Assembly: GCA_023623175.1 (NCBI GenBank)
Contig: JAMNXU010000007.1
Span: forward strand, 1 to 64,000
Reading direction: 5' to 3'
Origin: Bacillota bacterium
GTDB taxonomy: Bacteria; Bacillota; Clostridia; Acetivibrionales; JAMNXU01
Length of the DNA: 64,000 nucleotides
Shown here piece by piece: positions 8,975 to 17,271 of this stretch. A program made the position numbers and the translations under genes. Position 1 is the first letter of the stretch, and every line of letters starts with the position of its first letter. Below the pieces are notes generated by a model that had not been told where the DNA came from, made no database searches, and saw nothing but the letters and a program-made list of their open reading frames with translations.

Positions 8975-9072
8975 AGGACGTAATTTAGCTCAGGGAGCGT
9001 AATTTAATCCGGGAATCGCAATTGAATGCAGGGCGCGCAATTTAATCCGGGGAGGGTAATTGAATTCAGGGG
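8975..9072. repeat. 19-bp tandem array, five units, directly after the topoisomerase operon
   Basis: AATTTA or AATTGA anchors occur at 8982, 9001, 9020, 9039 and 9058, exactly 19 bases apart. From the second unit on, the alternation is AATTTAATCCGGG and AATTGAATGCAGG. The array starts four bases after the stop codon. The remaining gap to 9387 is AT-rich, with a small GC palindrome (GAGCCGGCTC near 9092). No T-box signature was found ahead of trpS. Confidence 0.85.
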
Positions 9073-9387
9073 ATTGCTTGTTGTAACGCCGTGAGCCGGC
9101 TCCCGGAGCGTTTTACCTTTATACTTGAACTTGATGCCCGGATGGTTTATACTTAGTTTTTGACACTGGAACTTAATTTTGATATTTTATTCTTAATTTT
9201 AACTTTATTTTTTTACAAACAGGATGTTTTTGCTGTTTAATTTATTATTAATGTTATAATTAATTTTCCTTTAATGCGATTTAACTGGTTTGCATAATAA
9301 CGAATAATCTGCGCGATGAAATGATTAGCTTTTATTCAATATGCTAATTATTTTTTGAAAATAATTAATTATTGGGATGTGTGATTA

Positions 9388-10389
9388 ATGACGGAAAGAA
9401 AAAGGATTTTCAGTGGAGTTCAACCTTCAGGAACCCTTACGCTGGGGAATTACCTCGGAGCATTGAAAAATTGGACAAAGTTGCAGGATGAATATGATTC
9501 GCTGTTTTGCATTGTGGATCTCCATACCCTGACTGTAAGGCAGGATCCTGCGGAACTGAGGCGAAACAGCCTCTCGGTGCTCGCTCTGTACATTGCGTCG
9601 GGGCTGGATCCTGAAAAGAACATCCTGTTCCTGCAGTCCCATGTCAGCGCCCATGCTGAGCTTTCGTGGGTCCTGGGCTGCTATACCTATTTCGGCGAGC
9701 TGAGCAGGATGACCCAGTTCAAGGACAAGGCGCGCAGGCATTCGGACAATGTCAACGCCGGGTTGTTCACCTACCCCGTGCTCATGGCCGCCGACATATT
9801 GCTTTACCAGACCAACCTGGTTCCGGTGGGAGAAGATCAGAAGCAGCATCTTGAAATTGCAAGGGATATCGCCCAGAGATTCAATGGCATATACGGCGAT
9901 GTTTTCACGATTCCCGAAATCTACATGCCCAAGGTCGGAGCAAGGATAATGAGCCTCCAGGATCCGACAAGCAAAATGTCCAAATCCGATGAAAATGCGA
10001 ACAATTACATTTCCCTGCTGGATCCGCCTGATGTCATAATGAGGAAATTCAAGCGCGCTGTGACCGACTCCGGCATGGAAATAAAATACGACGTGGAAGC
10101 CAAACCGGGAATCAGCAATCTTATAAGCATATACTCGAGTGTGACGGGTAAATCCATCGAGCAGGTGGAAGCGGAATTTGAGGGCAAATCCTACGGTGAA
10201 TTCAAGCAGGCCGTGGGCGAGGCTGTGGTCGAATGCCTGAAGCCCTTGCAGGAAAAATACTACAGCTTGATGGAAAACAGGGATTATCTGCACGAGGTTT
10301 TGAAAAACGGTGCTGAAAGGGCAAGCAAGATAGCCTATCGTACTCTTGGAAAAGTGTACAAAAAGATCGGCCTGCTGCCCAGGACGTGA
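9388..10389 (+). CDS. trpS: tryptophanyl-tRNA synthetase
   Basis: 333 residues, the normal length for bacterial TrpRS, a class I synthetase that charges tRNA-Trp. The HIGH-equivalent is PSGTLTLGN (13-21) and the KMSKS loop is at 196-200. Other conserved blocks are '[10 protein letters not shown]' (108-117) and '[10 protein letters not shown]' (147-156). The ATG at 9388 is the natural start, although the upstream site (GGGATGTG) is modest. It is a single gene converging on tRNA-Leu; a strong hairpin lies between them. Confidence 0.97.
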   Translation: MTERKRIFSGVQPSGTLTLGNYLGALKNWTKLQDEYDSLFCIVDLHTLTVRQDPAELRRNSLSVLALYIASGLDPEKNILFLQSHVSAHAELSWVLGCYTYFGELSRMTQFKDKARRHSDNVNAGLFTYPVLMAADILLYQTNLVPVGEDQKQHLEIARDIAQRFNGIYGDVFTIPEIYMPKVGARIMSLQDPTSKMSKSDENANNYISLLDPPDVIMRKFKRAVTDSGMEIKYDVEAKPGISNLISIYSSVTGKSIEQVEAEFEGKSYGEFKQAVGEAVVECLKPLQEKYYSLMENRDYLHEVLKNGAERASKIAYRTLGKVYKKIGLLPRT

Positions 10390-10529
10390 ATTTTCTGCAT
10401 GGGGCATAAACCTGATACCAGTTGTAAAAAACTGAAGTCCGGTGCAAAAACCTGGTGACTGGCGCACAAATCGATGTCTATTGTATAAATTATATCGGAA
10501 CGTAAGCATGCTGAACCGGGCATAAAGGC

Positions 10530-10580
10530 AAAAAAAGGCAGAAAGCAAACGACCAATGGTGTTTGGCTTTCTGCCTTTTA
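10530..10580 (-). terminator. intrinsic terminator for tRNA-Leu, possibly bidirectional
   Basis: On the minus strand AAAAGGCAGAAAGC pairs with GCTTTCTGCCTTTT across a loop of about 19 bases and is followed by a run of seven T. It starts three bases after the tRNA CCA end. The plus strand also ends in four T, so it may stop trpS transcripts too. Confidence 0.88.
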
Positions 10581-10582
10581 CA

Positions 10583-10666
10583 TGGTGCGGACGACAGGAC
10601 TTGAACCTGCACGGGGTCGCCACCAGATCCTAAATCTGGCGCGTCTGCCAATTCCGCCACGTCCGC
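10583..10666 (-). tRNA. tRNA-Leu (anticodon UAG)
   Basis: Read on the minus strand, the 7-base acceptor GCGGACG pairs with CGTCCGC. A long variable arm (class II), a GTTCAAGT T-loop and an encoded CCA are present. The anticodon stem CCAGA/TCTGG encloses a loop with TAG as the anticodon, which decodes CUA leucine codons. The discriminator base is A, as expected for leucine. Confidence 0.95.
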
Positions 10667-10804
10667 ATACAGCCCTAATATAATAACACCCTGCCGGTCA
10701 AAAGTCAAGAAGCCCAAGTCAGCTCCCTTAAGTCAATATCTACTAAAGAGTATGTTTTGAACTATCTTGCTAATACTTGCTTAATCCAAAACATAATGTA
10801 TAAT

Positions 10805-10831
10805 GGGACACGGGGACGGTTCTCTTGTCCC
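10805..10831 (-). repeat. dispersed 27-bp GGGACA/TGTCCC element, single copy
   Basis: A complete copy with GGGACACGGGG at one end and CTTGTCCC at the other. It lies in the 5' region of the nitroreductase gene, about 170 bases before its start. An upstream extension of the nitroreductase frame would run through this copy, which argues for the later start. The strand given is arbitrary: the plus strand reads GGGACACGGGGACGG. Confidence 0.85.
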
Positions 10832-11001
10832 GCTATGGACAAAAACAGGAATCTTTTGTCTCGCTGCAGGTTAAATTAATCGTGCAGGTTAAATTAACCG
10901 GAGTAAATGAATCGGAACCAAGACAAATGGATGGTCTTTTGACCTGTTACAGTTTAAATGAGCAGAAGCGAATTGGTGAAATGCCTGGGGGAGGAAGAAT
11001 A

Positions 11002-11520
11002 ATGGATTTATCGGAACTCATGTGGAAAAGAAAAAGTATAAGGAACTTCAGAAATGAGGATGTGCCGGATGATTTAATATTGGAACTTATTGACGCCGCA
11101 CGTTCGGCACCGAGCGCAGGCAACTGCCAGCCGTGGCATTTTTATGTGATCAGAAATGAAAATGTTAAAAAACAGTTGTATGAAAGCGCTTACAGGCAGT
11201 CCTTTTTATTGTCGGCGCCCGTGCTGCTAGTTGTATGCGCAGTATTATCCAGAACTTCAGGGAGATACGGGGACAGGGGTGTCAATTTATACTGCATCCA
11301 GGATACGGCTGCGGCTGTCCAGAACCTGCTTTTGCGCGCGACGAGCCTTGGGCTCGGGACCTGCTGGGTGGGAGCTTTTGATGAAAATGCTGCGAGGAAT
11401 GCGTTGAACCTGGACAAGGACAAGCGACCCGTTGCAATAATTCCCGTGGGTTACCCTGCAACGGACCCGGCAAAAACAAGCCGTCGTCCTGTCGGGGAAA
11501 TCGCTACGTTTATAAGGTAA
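11002..11520 (+). CDS. nitroreductase-family flavoprotein
   Basis: 172 residues. 'RKSIRNF' (10-16) and 'SAPSAGNCQPWHFYVI' (about 34-49) are the FMN-contact motifs of the nitroreductase superfamily, and 'LGLGTCWVGAF' near 115 is also typical. Members are homodimers that use NAD(P)H and FMN to reduce nitroaromatics, quinones or related substrates; the physiological substrate here is unknown. The start at 11002 follows GGGGGAGGAAG. The open frame reaches back to 10825, but that stretch contains a dispersed repeat and does not look coding. It appears monocistronic. Confidence 0.87.
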   Translation: MDLSELMWKRKSIRNFRNEDVPDDLILELIDAARSAPSAGNCQPWHFYVIRNENVKKQLYESAYRQSFLLSAPVLLVVCAVLSRTSGRYGDRGVNLYCIQDTAAAVQNLLLRATSLGLGTCWVGAFDENAARNALNLDKDKRPVAIIPVGYPATDPAKTSRRPVGEIATFIR

Positions 11521-11524
11521 AAAT

Positions 11525-11665
11525 TTTATTGCTTTATAAGATAAATTACTTTATTGCTTTTATTAAGATAAATCTATTTATTACTTTGTAATATAAATCT
11601 CTTTATTGGCTTTATAATATAAATCTCTTTATTGGCTGTATAAGATAAATCGCTTTATTGCTTAT
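11525..11665. repeat. 25-27-bp AT-rich tandem array, six units
   Basis: TTTATTG-type anchors begin at 11525, 11550, 11577, 11602, 11628 and 11654. Each unit continues with (T)TATAA(G/T)ATAAATC. It starts directly after the nitroreductase stop. The remaining bases up to the repeats at 12025 hold only an unconvincing 85-codon frame (11722-11979) with no ribosome site. Confidence 0.8.
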
Positions 11666-12024
11666 GATCCAATTAATAATTCCAATCGCATACTTCGCGC
11701 CGGGGTATTCTTTTAGTCCTGTTGTTTCTGGCCATGTCGTTGAGATATCTTGCAAACTATGCCCAGTCACTATTTTTTTCGGATGACATGAAAAGAGACG
11801 GTTCTCACGCCTTACATGAAAATAAGATACTCAGAGAATGGTGCAAAAGTATCATTTTATTTCGGCGAATTTTGAACCGCCCCTTTTTTACTTGTGAATT
11901 AGACCGGAAAGATCTTTCCCTGTTTGCGCAGGAAGAGTATTGCACTTTTTCTTTAACCTCACATGTTTGTGACCATTGAAAATTCCATGAGCTCGTGAAA
12001 AGAGAAACTACCCGGGACTCGAAT

Positions 12025-12120
12025 TGGTGCAGGAGAACTGTTCCCGTGTCCGTGTCCAAAGTGGGACAGGAGAACCGTCCCCGTGTCCCAAGTGGGACAA
12101 GAGAACCGTCCCCGTGTCCC
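12025..12120 (+). repeat. 27-bp element, two perfect copies plus one degenerate
   Basis: Complete copies lie at 12063-12089 and 12094-12120, both reading GGGACA(A/G)GAGAACCG and ending GTGTCCC. A degenerate one is at about 12025-12056. The second perfect copy ends three bases before the stop codon of hisF on the opposite strand, so any terminator function for hisF would have to lie within the repeats. Confidence 0.88.
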
Positions 12121-12123
12121 GGT

Positions 12124-12879
12124 CTACAGCCGGACATTGATGCCGCAATCGTGGAGATACTGCTTGAGGGCGCGTATGTCAATTTTCTTTGTATGAAACA
12201 CACCGGCTGCAAGACCCGCGTCGATTCTGTCATATTTGAACAGCTCCGAAAAATCTTCCATTTTTCCGGCGCCTCCGCTGGCAATAAGCGGTATGGTGAT
12301 AACTTCACCGATTGCCCGAAGCATCGGAAGATCAAATCCTCCACGGACGCCGTCGGTGTCGATGGAATTTAGCACTATTTCTCCGGCGCCAAGGTCTTCT
12401 CCGCGTTTTGCCCATTCAATGGCGTCAATGCCGGTGTCAATTCTGCCTCCGTTGGCAAAAACATGAAATTTGCCGTTCACACGCCTGACGTCCATGCTGA
12501 GAACGACGCACTGGCTTCCGTAGCGCTTTGCGGCGTCGCCTATCAAAGACGGGTTCTTAATTGCCCCGGTATTAACGCTTACTTTATCAGCTCCGCATTT
12601 TAACACGGTGTCGAAATCCTCGAGAGAATTTATGCCACCTCCCACGGTGAGGGGTATAAAAATCTCGGAAGCCACTGCCCGCAGAACATCGGTAAAAAGC
12701 TTCCTGCCCTCGTAACTTGCCGTAATGTCATAGAATACAAGTTCGTCTGCGCCCGTTTCATTATAATAGCGCGCCATTTCCACGGGATCGGCCATGTCGC
12801 GGATATCTTCAAAATTAATGCCCTTAACCACCCTGCCGTTTCTTACATCAAGGCAGGGGATTATTCTTTTACTAATCAT
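12124..12879 (-). CDS. hisF: imidazole glycerol phosphate synthase, cyclase subunit HisF
   Basis: 251 residues, a (beta/alpha)8 barrel. 'RIIPCLDVRNGRVVKG' holds the first catalytic aspartate (D11). The second is in 'VLSMDVRRV' near residue 130, where most HisF have an IDAKR-like sequence, and 'NSIDTDG' is at about 174. With HisH it makes imidazole glycerol phosphate and AICAR in histidine synthesis. ATG at 12879 follows GGAGG; the frame extends seven codons upstream without a site. hisH lies 80 bases upstream. No other his genes are in the window, so the pair is separated from the rest of the pathway. Confidence 0.95.
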   Translation of the reverse strand: MISKRIIPCLDVRNGRVVKGINFEDIRDMADPVEMARYYNETGADELVFYDITASYEGRKLFTDVLRAVASEIFIPLTVGGGINSLEDFDTVLKCGADKVSVNTGAIKNPSLIGDAAKRYGSQCVVLSMDVRRVNGKFHVFANGGRIDTGIDAIEWAKRGEDLGAGEIVLNSIDTDGVRGGFDLPMLRAIGEVITIPLIASGGAGKMEDFSELFKYDRIDAGLAAGVFHTKKIDIRALKQYLHDCGINVRL

Positions 12880-12959
12880 AAGAACCTCCGTATTTTGCAA
12901 TCACGTTAATATAATCGGAATCTGATGTTAAATATAAATAATATATAATCGCAATACAC

Positions 12960-13565
12960 TTATATCTCGCAAAAGGCTTTGAGTAGGCGAAGCCCGGCGC
13001 TTCCACTCTTTTCAGGGTGGAACTGGGTGCCGTAAACGAGGCCGGAGCGCACCAGCCCGGGAACGGCAACATCATATTCCGAAATGCCGAGGATGCTGTC
13101 ATCACAGTTTTTTGAGTAATAACTGTGGACATAATAAACCGATTCACCATTTTTGAAATATTTGAATATTGGGTCGTCTCGGACAATTTCAAGCCTGTTC
13201 CATCCCATATGGGGTATTTTCAGTCTTGGATCTATATCGCCCGCCAGTGGCGTCACGATACCCGGAATAAGCCCAAGACCCTCATGCTCGCCGAATTCAA
13301 AGCTTTTATCAAACAAAAGCTGCATTCCAAGGCATATGCCAAGCAGCGGCTTTTCTTCGGCCAGCTTTTTAACAGTATCAACCAGACCGGTTTCAGCCAG
13401 CTTTGCCATGGCGTCGCCAAAGGCGCCGACGCCCGGAAGAATAATTTTTTTGGCCGCATACAGATCTTCCTTTTTATTTGTTACGACACAATCAAATCCC
13501 AGGAACTTAAGGCTTGACACAAGCGAAAACAGGTTCCCCACGCCGTAGTCAACAACAGCTATCAT
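12960..13565 (-). CDS. hisH: imidazole glycerol phosphate synthase, glutaminase subunit HisH
   Basis: 201 residues, class I glutamine amidotransferase. The nucleophile C78 lies in LLGICLGMQLLF and the rest of the triad, H183 and E185, in QFHPEKSG. The opening 'VVDYGVGNL' is typical of HisH. It supplies ammonia to HisF through the barrel. The ATG at 13565 follows AAAGGAG. Transcription with hisF is likely, given the same strand and the 80-base gap. Confidence 0.96.
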   Translation of the reverse strand: MIAVVDYGVGNLFSLVSSLKFLGFDCVVTNKKEDLYAAKKIILPGVGAFGDAMAKLAETGLVDTVKKLAEEKPLLGICLGMQLLFDKSFEFGEHEGLGLIPGIVTPLAGDIDPRLKIPHMGWNRLEIVRDDPIFKYFKNGESVYYVHSYYSKNCDDSILGISEYDVAVPGLVRSGLVYGTQFHPEKSGSAGLRLLKAFCEI

Positions 13566-13991
13566 AAACGCATCTCCTTTATCAGAGCATATCCATTAGC
13601 AAACAACCTCATCCATCATTTGCATGTAATTCCACAAGTTTAAACAAACCTGGATTAAAATATATATCAAAATATACACCATCGCTTTATCGTTGTAAAG
13701 TGATAATGTATTAAATTATATAAATACGCTGTAATTCTTAAGACATAAAAATACGTTGCAATTCTGAATCCGAAATTTTAATTTAAATCAGGCATTGTGA
13801 AAAAACTGTGATAAACTATTTTAGGTATGATTGCAAAAAGTCGGCTAAAGAAAAAATATGTCGGTCAAGGGCTAAAGCTTTTTGAAACGCCTTGTAAGAT
13901 TTATTGCAGTATTTGCCTTATAAATTTTCAGACAGTATTTTTAATACATACGATACTTTGAAAAAGCTTTTCAACTAAGGGGTAACGGACG
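13566..13991. other. AT-rich divergent intergenic region
   Basis: 426 bases between the divergently transcribed hisH and the SLC13-type permease remnant. It is strongly AT-rich with several A and T runs and should hold both promoters, but no pair of hexamers stands out clearly. No T-box, hairpin leader or small gene is recognised. Confidence 0.4.
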
Positions 13992-15115
13992 ATGAAATCA
14001 ATACTGAATTATATAAAGAAAGAAGCGGTAATGTTCATATCACTGCTGCTCGCTCTTGCATCCATGATTTTTGTGCCCCCTGACGGCGAATATTTGCGCT
14101 ACATAGACTTTCACACATTGACAATATTGCTGAGTTTAATGATTGTCATGGCCGGGCTGAGAAGCCTTGGCATCTTTACCATGACAGGGAGCAGGATGCT
14201 GAAAAGGGCAGGCGACGCCAGGAGCCTGGCAATAGTACTGGTTTTTTTATGCTTCGCATTCAGCATGCTTATAACCAATGATGTCGCACTCATTGCCTTT
14301 GTGCCTTTTACCATAGACGTGCTTGTAATGGCGGGGCTCGAAAATTACATGATACGGATTATAGTAATGCAGACCATTGCTGCCAACCTGGGCAGCATGC
14401 TTACACCGGTCGGCAATCCGCAGAATCTGTACCTGTTTTCTTTAAGCGGAATGAGCACGGGTCGCTTCATATTGCTGATGCTGCCTTATACAGTGCTTTC
14501 ATTAGTCGCCCTGCTTGTGGCCTGTATTGCTTTAATCGACAGGAAATCTGCCAAAGTGGCGGCTCAGCCCGATTATGCCCTTACGCCTGCGGATAAGGGA
14601 AAAACAATTGTGTATTTCCTGTTATTTTTATTTGCGCTCGCAAGTGTGGCACGAATGGTTTCAGTCTATGCAGTGGGCGCTGTAACGCTGGCAGTGGCGC
14701 TACTTTTGGACATCCGGGTGCTGCGCAAACCTGATTATGCCCTGCTGCTCACTTTCACATTTCTGTTTGTGTTTATCGGCAATATTAAGCACATACCGGA
14801 GATCAGCCTTTTTCTGCGCAGTATCATAAACGGCAATGAATTGGTTACGTCGATACTTGCAAGCCAGGTAATCAGCAATGTGCCTGCGCCATTCTGCTTT
14901 CGGGATTTACAGATAATTTGCCCGCGCTGATTGTAGGCACAAATCTGGGCGGACTGGGAACAATTATAGCCTCGATGGCAAGCCTTATTTCTTTCAAATT
15001 TTACGGGGCTGCCGAGGGAAGGAAAAATGCAGCTTATCTCGGCGTTTTTACGGTGATGAACCTGGTTTTCCTGGCCCTGTTATTGATCCTGCATTATTTT
15101 ATGCAGGTCATTTAG
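13992..15115 (+). pseudogene. SLC13/CitT-like permease with single-base frameshift
   Basis: Two overlapping frames together make one carrier of about 374 residues. Codons 1-305 of the first frame read as an anion-permease membrane protein ('LITNDVALIAFVPF' and 'TPVGNPQNLYLFSLS' are typical of SLC13/ArsB-like carriers). Near 14885-14891, after 'SNVP', the homology moves to the next frame (ILLSGFTDNLPALIVGT..., ending at 15115). The simplest reading is the loss of one base in what should be a GCGGCC run. The ATG at 13992 follows AAGGGG. It could be a true pseudogene or a sequencing error. The family transports dicarboxylates, sulfate or arsenite. Confidence 0.8.
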
Positions 15116-15395
15116 CCGCAAACCCGTCACTTATTCATTTAACACATTTCAGGTACAAAATAATATAAACTGAATTCCAGGCGTTTAATAAATTTCAACC
15201 GTTGGATTTTCAGATAATTTTTTTGAGCCTTTTGACAAGGAAACAGGTACCGGCAGGAGGTCATTCACGAGGGTTACATTTGTCATGAGTCCTGCATGGA
15301 AGGCCGTGAAGCAGTAAAAGGTTTTCCTAAATATAGGAGGGTACAAAAAAATTGTAGTAAAATAGGAATAAAGACAGAATCTGAGTTAAATAAAG

Positions 15396-15871
15396 TTTGC
15401 CGCCGCTGTCAATGCAGCGCGGATGGGAGCCAGGACGACATTGGTTGAGCAACACGGCAAAGTTGGCGGTGTTGCCGTGACAGGCCTTATGAGCCACTGG
15501 ACAGGCAATACTTACGGGCCTTTTTTTGAAGAGCTGTTAAACGCTCGACTCCGGCAGACATACAGGAGAGAGAAAAACAACTGAACACATCGCTTAAATA
15601 CACCATTGATCATGAGCTGCTGGAAACGGTCATGCTGGAGATGCTCGAAGAAGCAGGGGTCAGGCTTCGACTGTATACCTTTGCGAGTGATGAGATAATG
15701 GACGGAAATACCATAATGGGTGTCATTACAGAGAGCAAATCCGGCCGTTAAGACATATTTGCCAAAATAGTCATTGACGCAACGGGGGACGGTGATATAG
15801 CAGCCAAAGCCGGCGCCGAATATTACCTCGGCAGGGAAGAGGAATTGGTGAAATTGGGAGTAATGCCATAA
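15396..15871 (+). pseudogene. remnant of FAD-dependent oxidoreductase (FAD_oxidored type)
   Basis: Translation from 15399 gives 'AAVNAARMGARTTLVEQ' followed by 'VGGVAVTGLMSHW', the region just after the dinucleotide-binding glycine motif of FAD_oxidored proteins. Near 15540 the frame shifts by one to '...NTSLKYTIDHELLE' and continues to 'VIDATGDGDIAAKAG', a second hallmark. An in-frame TAA sits at 15749. The N-terminal GxGxxG and the C-terminal half are missing, so the gene is dead. A GGAGG near 15340 may be its old ribosome site. It precedes an intact SDR gene by 18 bases. Confidence 0.82.
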
Positions 15872-15889
15872 CATAAAAGGAGGATGTAT

Positions 15890-16630
15890 ATGAACAGGGG
15901 AGTTATTGTCACCGGAGGGGCTCACGGTATTGGAAAGCAGATTTGCCTGGATTTCCTGCAGGCAGGGGATAAAGTGTGTTTTATAGACATAGATGAAGAA
16001 AGGTCAGCCGAGTTTGTGAAAGAACATTCGAACCTGTTTTATTTTTACGGGGATGTTGCCGACCCGTCAACGCTGAAACGTTTCGTTGAGTTTGCGATGG
16101 GAAAAATGCATCGCATTGATGTGCTGGTCAATAATGCGTGTCGTGGCAGCAGGGGAATTTTATCTTCCATATCTTACGAAGAATTTGACTATATTTTGTC
16201 CGTAGGACTGAAAGCGCCTTATGAATTGAGCCGCCTGTGCAGGGATGAATTAATAAAAAATAAAGGAAGGATTATAAATATCGCGTCGACGCGGGCATTT
16301 CAGTCGGAACCCGATTCTGAAGCCTATGCCAGTGCAAAGGGCGGTATTGTAGCCTTGACCCACGCCCTTGCCATTTCTCTGGCTCCGCATGTTCTTGTTA
16401 ACTGCATTGCGCCGGGCTGGATCAATGTTTCGGAGCGGCAGGATTTCAGCCGTGAAGATCAGGCAGCTATCCCCGCGGGAAAAGTGGGAACACCGAAAGA
16501 CATATCGAACATGGTCCTTTTCCTGTGCGAGCAGGATTTCATAACGGGGGAAACGATTGTTGTTGACGGCGGAATGAGCAAAAGAATGATTTACCATGGG
16601 GACTGGAACTGGTATTACAAGCTGCCTTGA
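15890..16630 (+). CDS. short-chain dehydrogenase/reductase (SDR)
   Basis: 246 residues, classical SDR. The cofactor loop is TGGAHGIG (near residues 8-15), followed by VNNAC for NNAG. The catalytic serine lies in 'INIASTRAF' and the Tyr/Lys pair in YASAKG. An acidic residue after the second strand (FIDIDEE) suggests NAD rather than NADP. Substrate unknown. The ATG at 15890 has AAAGGAGG six bases ahead; the ATG two codons earlier lies too close to it. Upstream are remnants of a permease and an oxidoreductase, so this is probably the surviving member of a decayed catabolic cluster. Confidence 0.88.
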   Translation: MNRGVIVTGGAHGIGKQICLDFLQAGDKVCFIDIDEERSAEFVKEHSNLFYFYGDVADPSTLKRFVEFAMGKMHRIDVLVNNACRGSRGILSSISYEEFDYILSVGLKAPYELSRLCRDELIKNKGRIINIASTRAFQSEPDSEAYASAKGGIVALTHALAISLAPHVLVNCIAPGWINVSERQDFSREDQAAIPAGKVGTPKDISNMVLFLCEQDFITGETIVVDGGMSKRMIYHGDWNWYYKLP

Positions 16631-16804
16631 GGGATTTTGCTATGGTGTTTCGGTAACAGCTTTGGGTAGATGGCCCGAAATGAAATATATTTTAACAGGT
16701 CTGGTAGCTATGGTGAATTTTGAAATTGTGTTCCCGTATCTCTGCCCGGGGGACAGGAGTACAGCCCCCGGGTCTCACTTACTTTGGAACAGGATAATCG
16801 TTCC

Positions 16805-17019
16805 GGGACAAAAGAACAAACTTTGTTTCTAAGCCAAAACACCGGGACAGAAGAACTATCCCTATATCCAAGTCAGAACACTGGGACAAAAGAACCTTCC
16901 CTGTATCTTAGCCGGAACACTGGGAAAGAAGAACCATCCCTGTATCCCAGCCTGAACATTGGGACAAGAGAACCGTCCCCGTGTCCCAACCAGGGACAAG
17001 AGAACCGTCCCCGTGTCCC
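16805..17019 (+). repeat. phased array of 27-bp elements, decaying towards the 5' side
   Basis: GGGACA-type unit starts are at 16805, 16844, 16883, 16922 and 16961, exactly 39 bases apart, then 16993 (32 bases). The last two units are perfect copies of the dispersed element. The earlier four share its GGGACA-AAGAAC-CCTGTATC skeleton with increasing divergence away from 16961. The 12-base linkers are also related (AACACT, AACATT). A 115-codon frame passes through because 39 is a multiple of three, but it has no ribosome site. The flanks, 16631-16804 and 17020-17271, show no gene. Confidence 0.9.
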
Positions 17020-17271
17020 GCCACAGAAATTATTCAAATTATTAGAAAAAAGTATCAGCTATATGCCGGAACTCAGTGGTTTGAAGCCAGAAGCCGTTGA
17101 CTTTAAATCGGGATGGAAAAACCGGTTCTGACAGGAGATAAAGTCCGGTTAGGCAGTATGACAACTCTGAAAAGGTTGTATAACATCTCCGGTAAGGTAG
17201 TAATAACTTCTCCTACAAGTTAATATGACAACTCGGCAAGGCCGTATGAACTTATTGAAAAATAATCATGC

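Noticed and set aside
9073-9387. T-box leader ahead of trpS
   Set aside because: No T-box consensus (TGGNACCGCG-like) and no specifier-loop structure or terminator pair were found.
9427-10623. 398-codon minus-strand frame over trpS and the tRNA
   Set aside because: Antisense shadow: it overlaps a complete tryptophanyl-tRNA synthetase and runs into the tRNA gene.
11722-11979. 85-codon frame before the repeats at 12 kb
   Set aside because: No ribosome site or recognisable sequence; it contains a fragment resembling the dispersed repeat core (GACGGTTCTC).
16805-17019. CRISPR array
   Set aside because: The 39-base period holds a 27-base element with 12-base linkers that are themselves related. 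There are no unique spacers, no leader and no cas genes.
16784-17131. 115-codon open frame with a 13-residue repeat pattern
   Set aside because: It is the translation of the 39-bp phased element array, has no ribosome site, and the pattern follows the DNA repeat and not a protein constraint.
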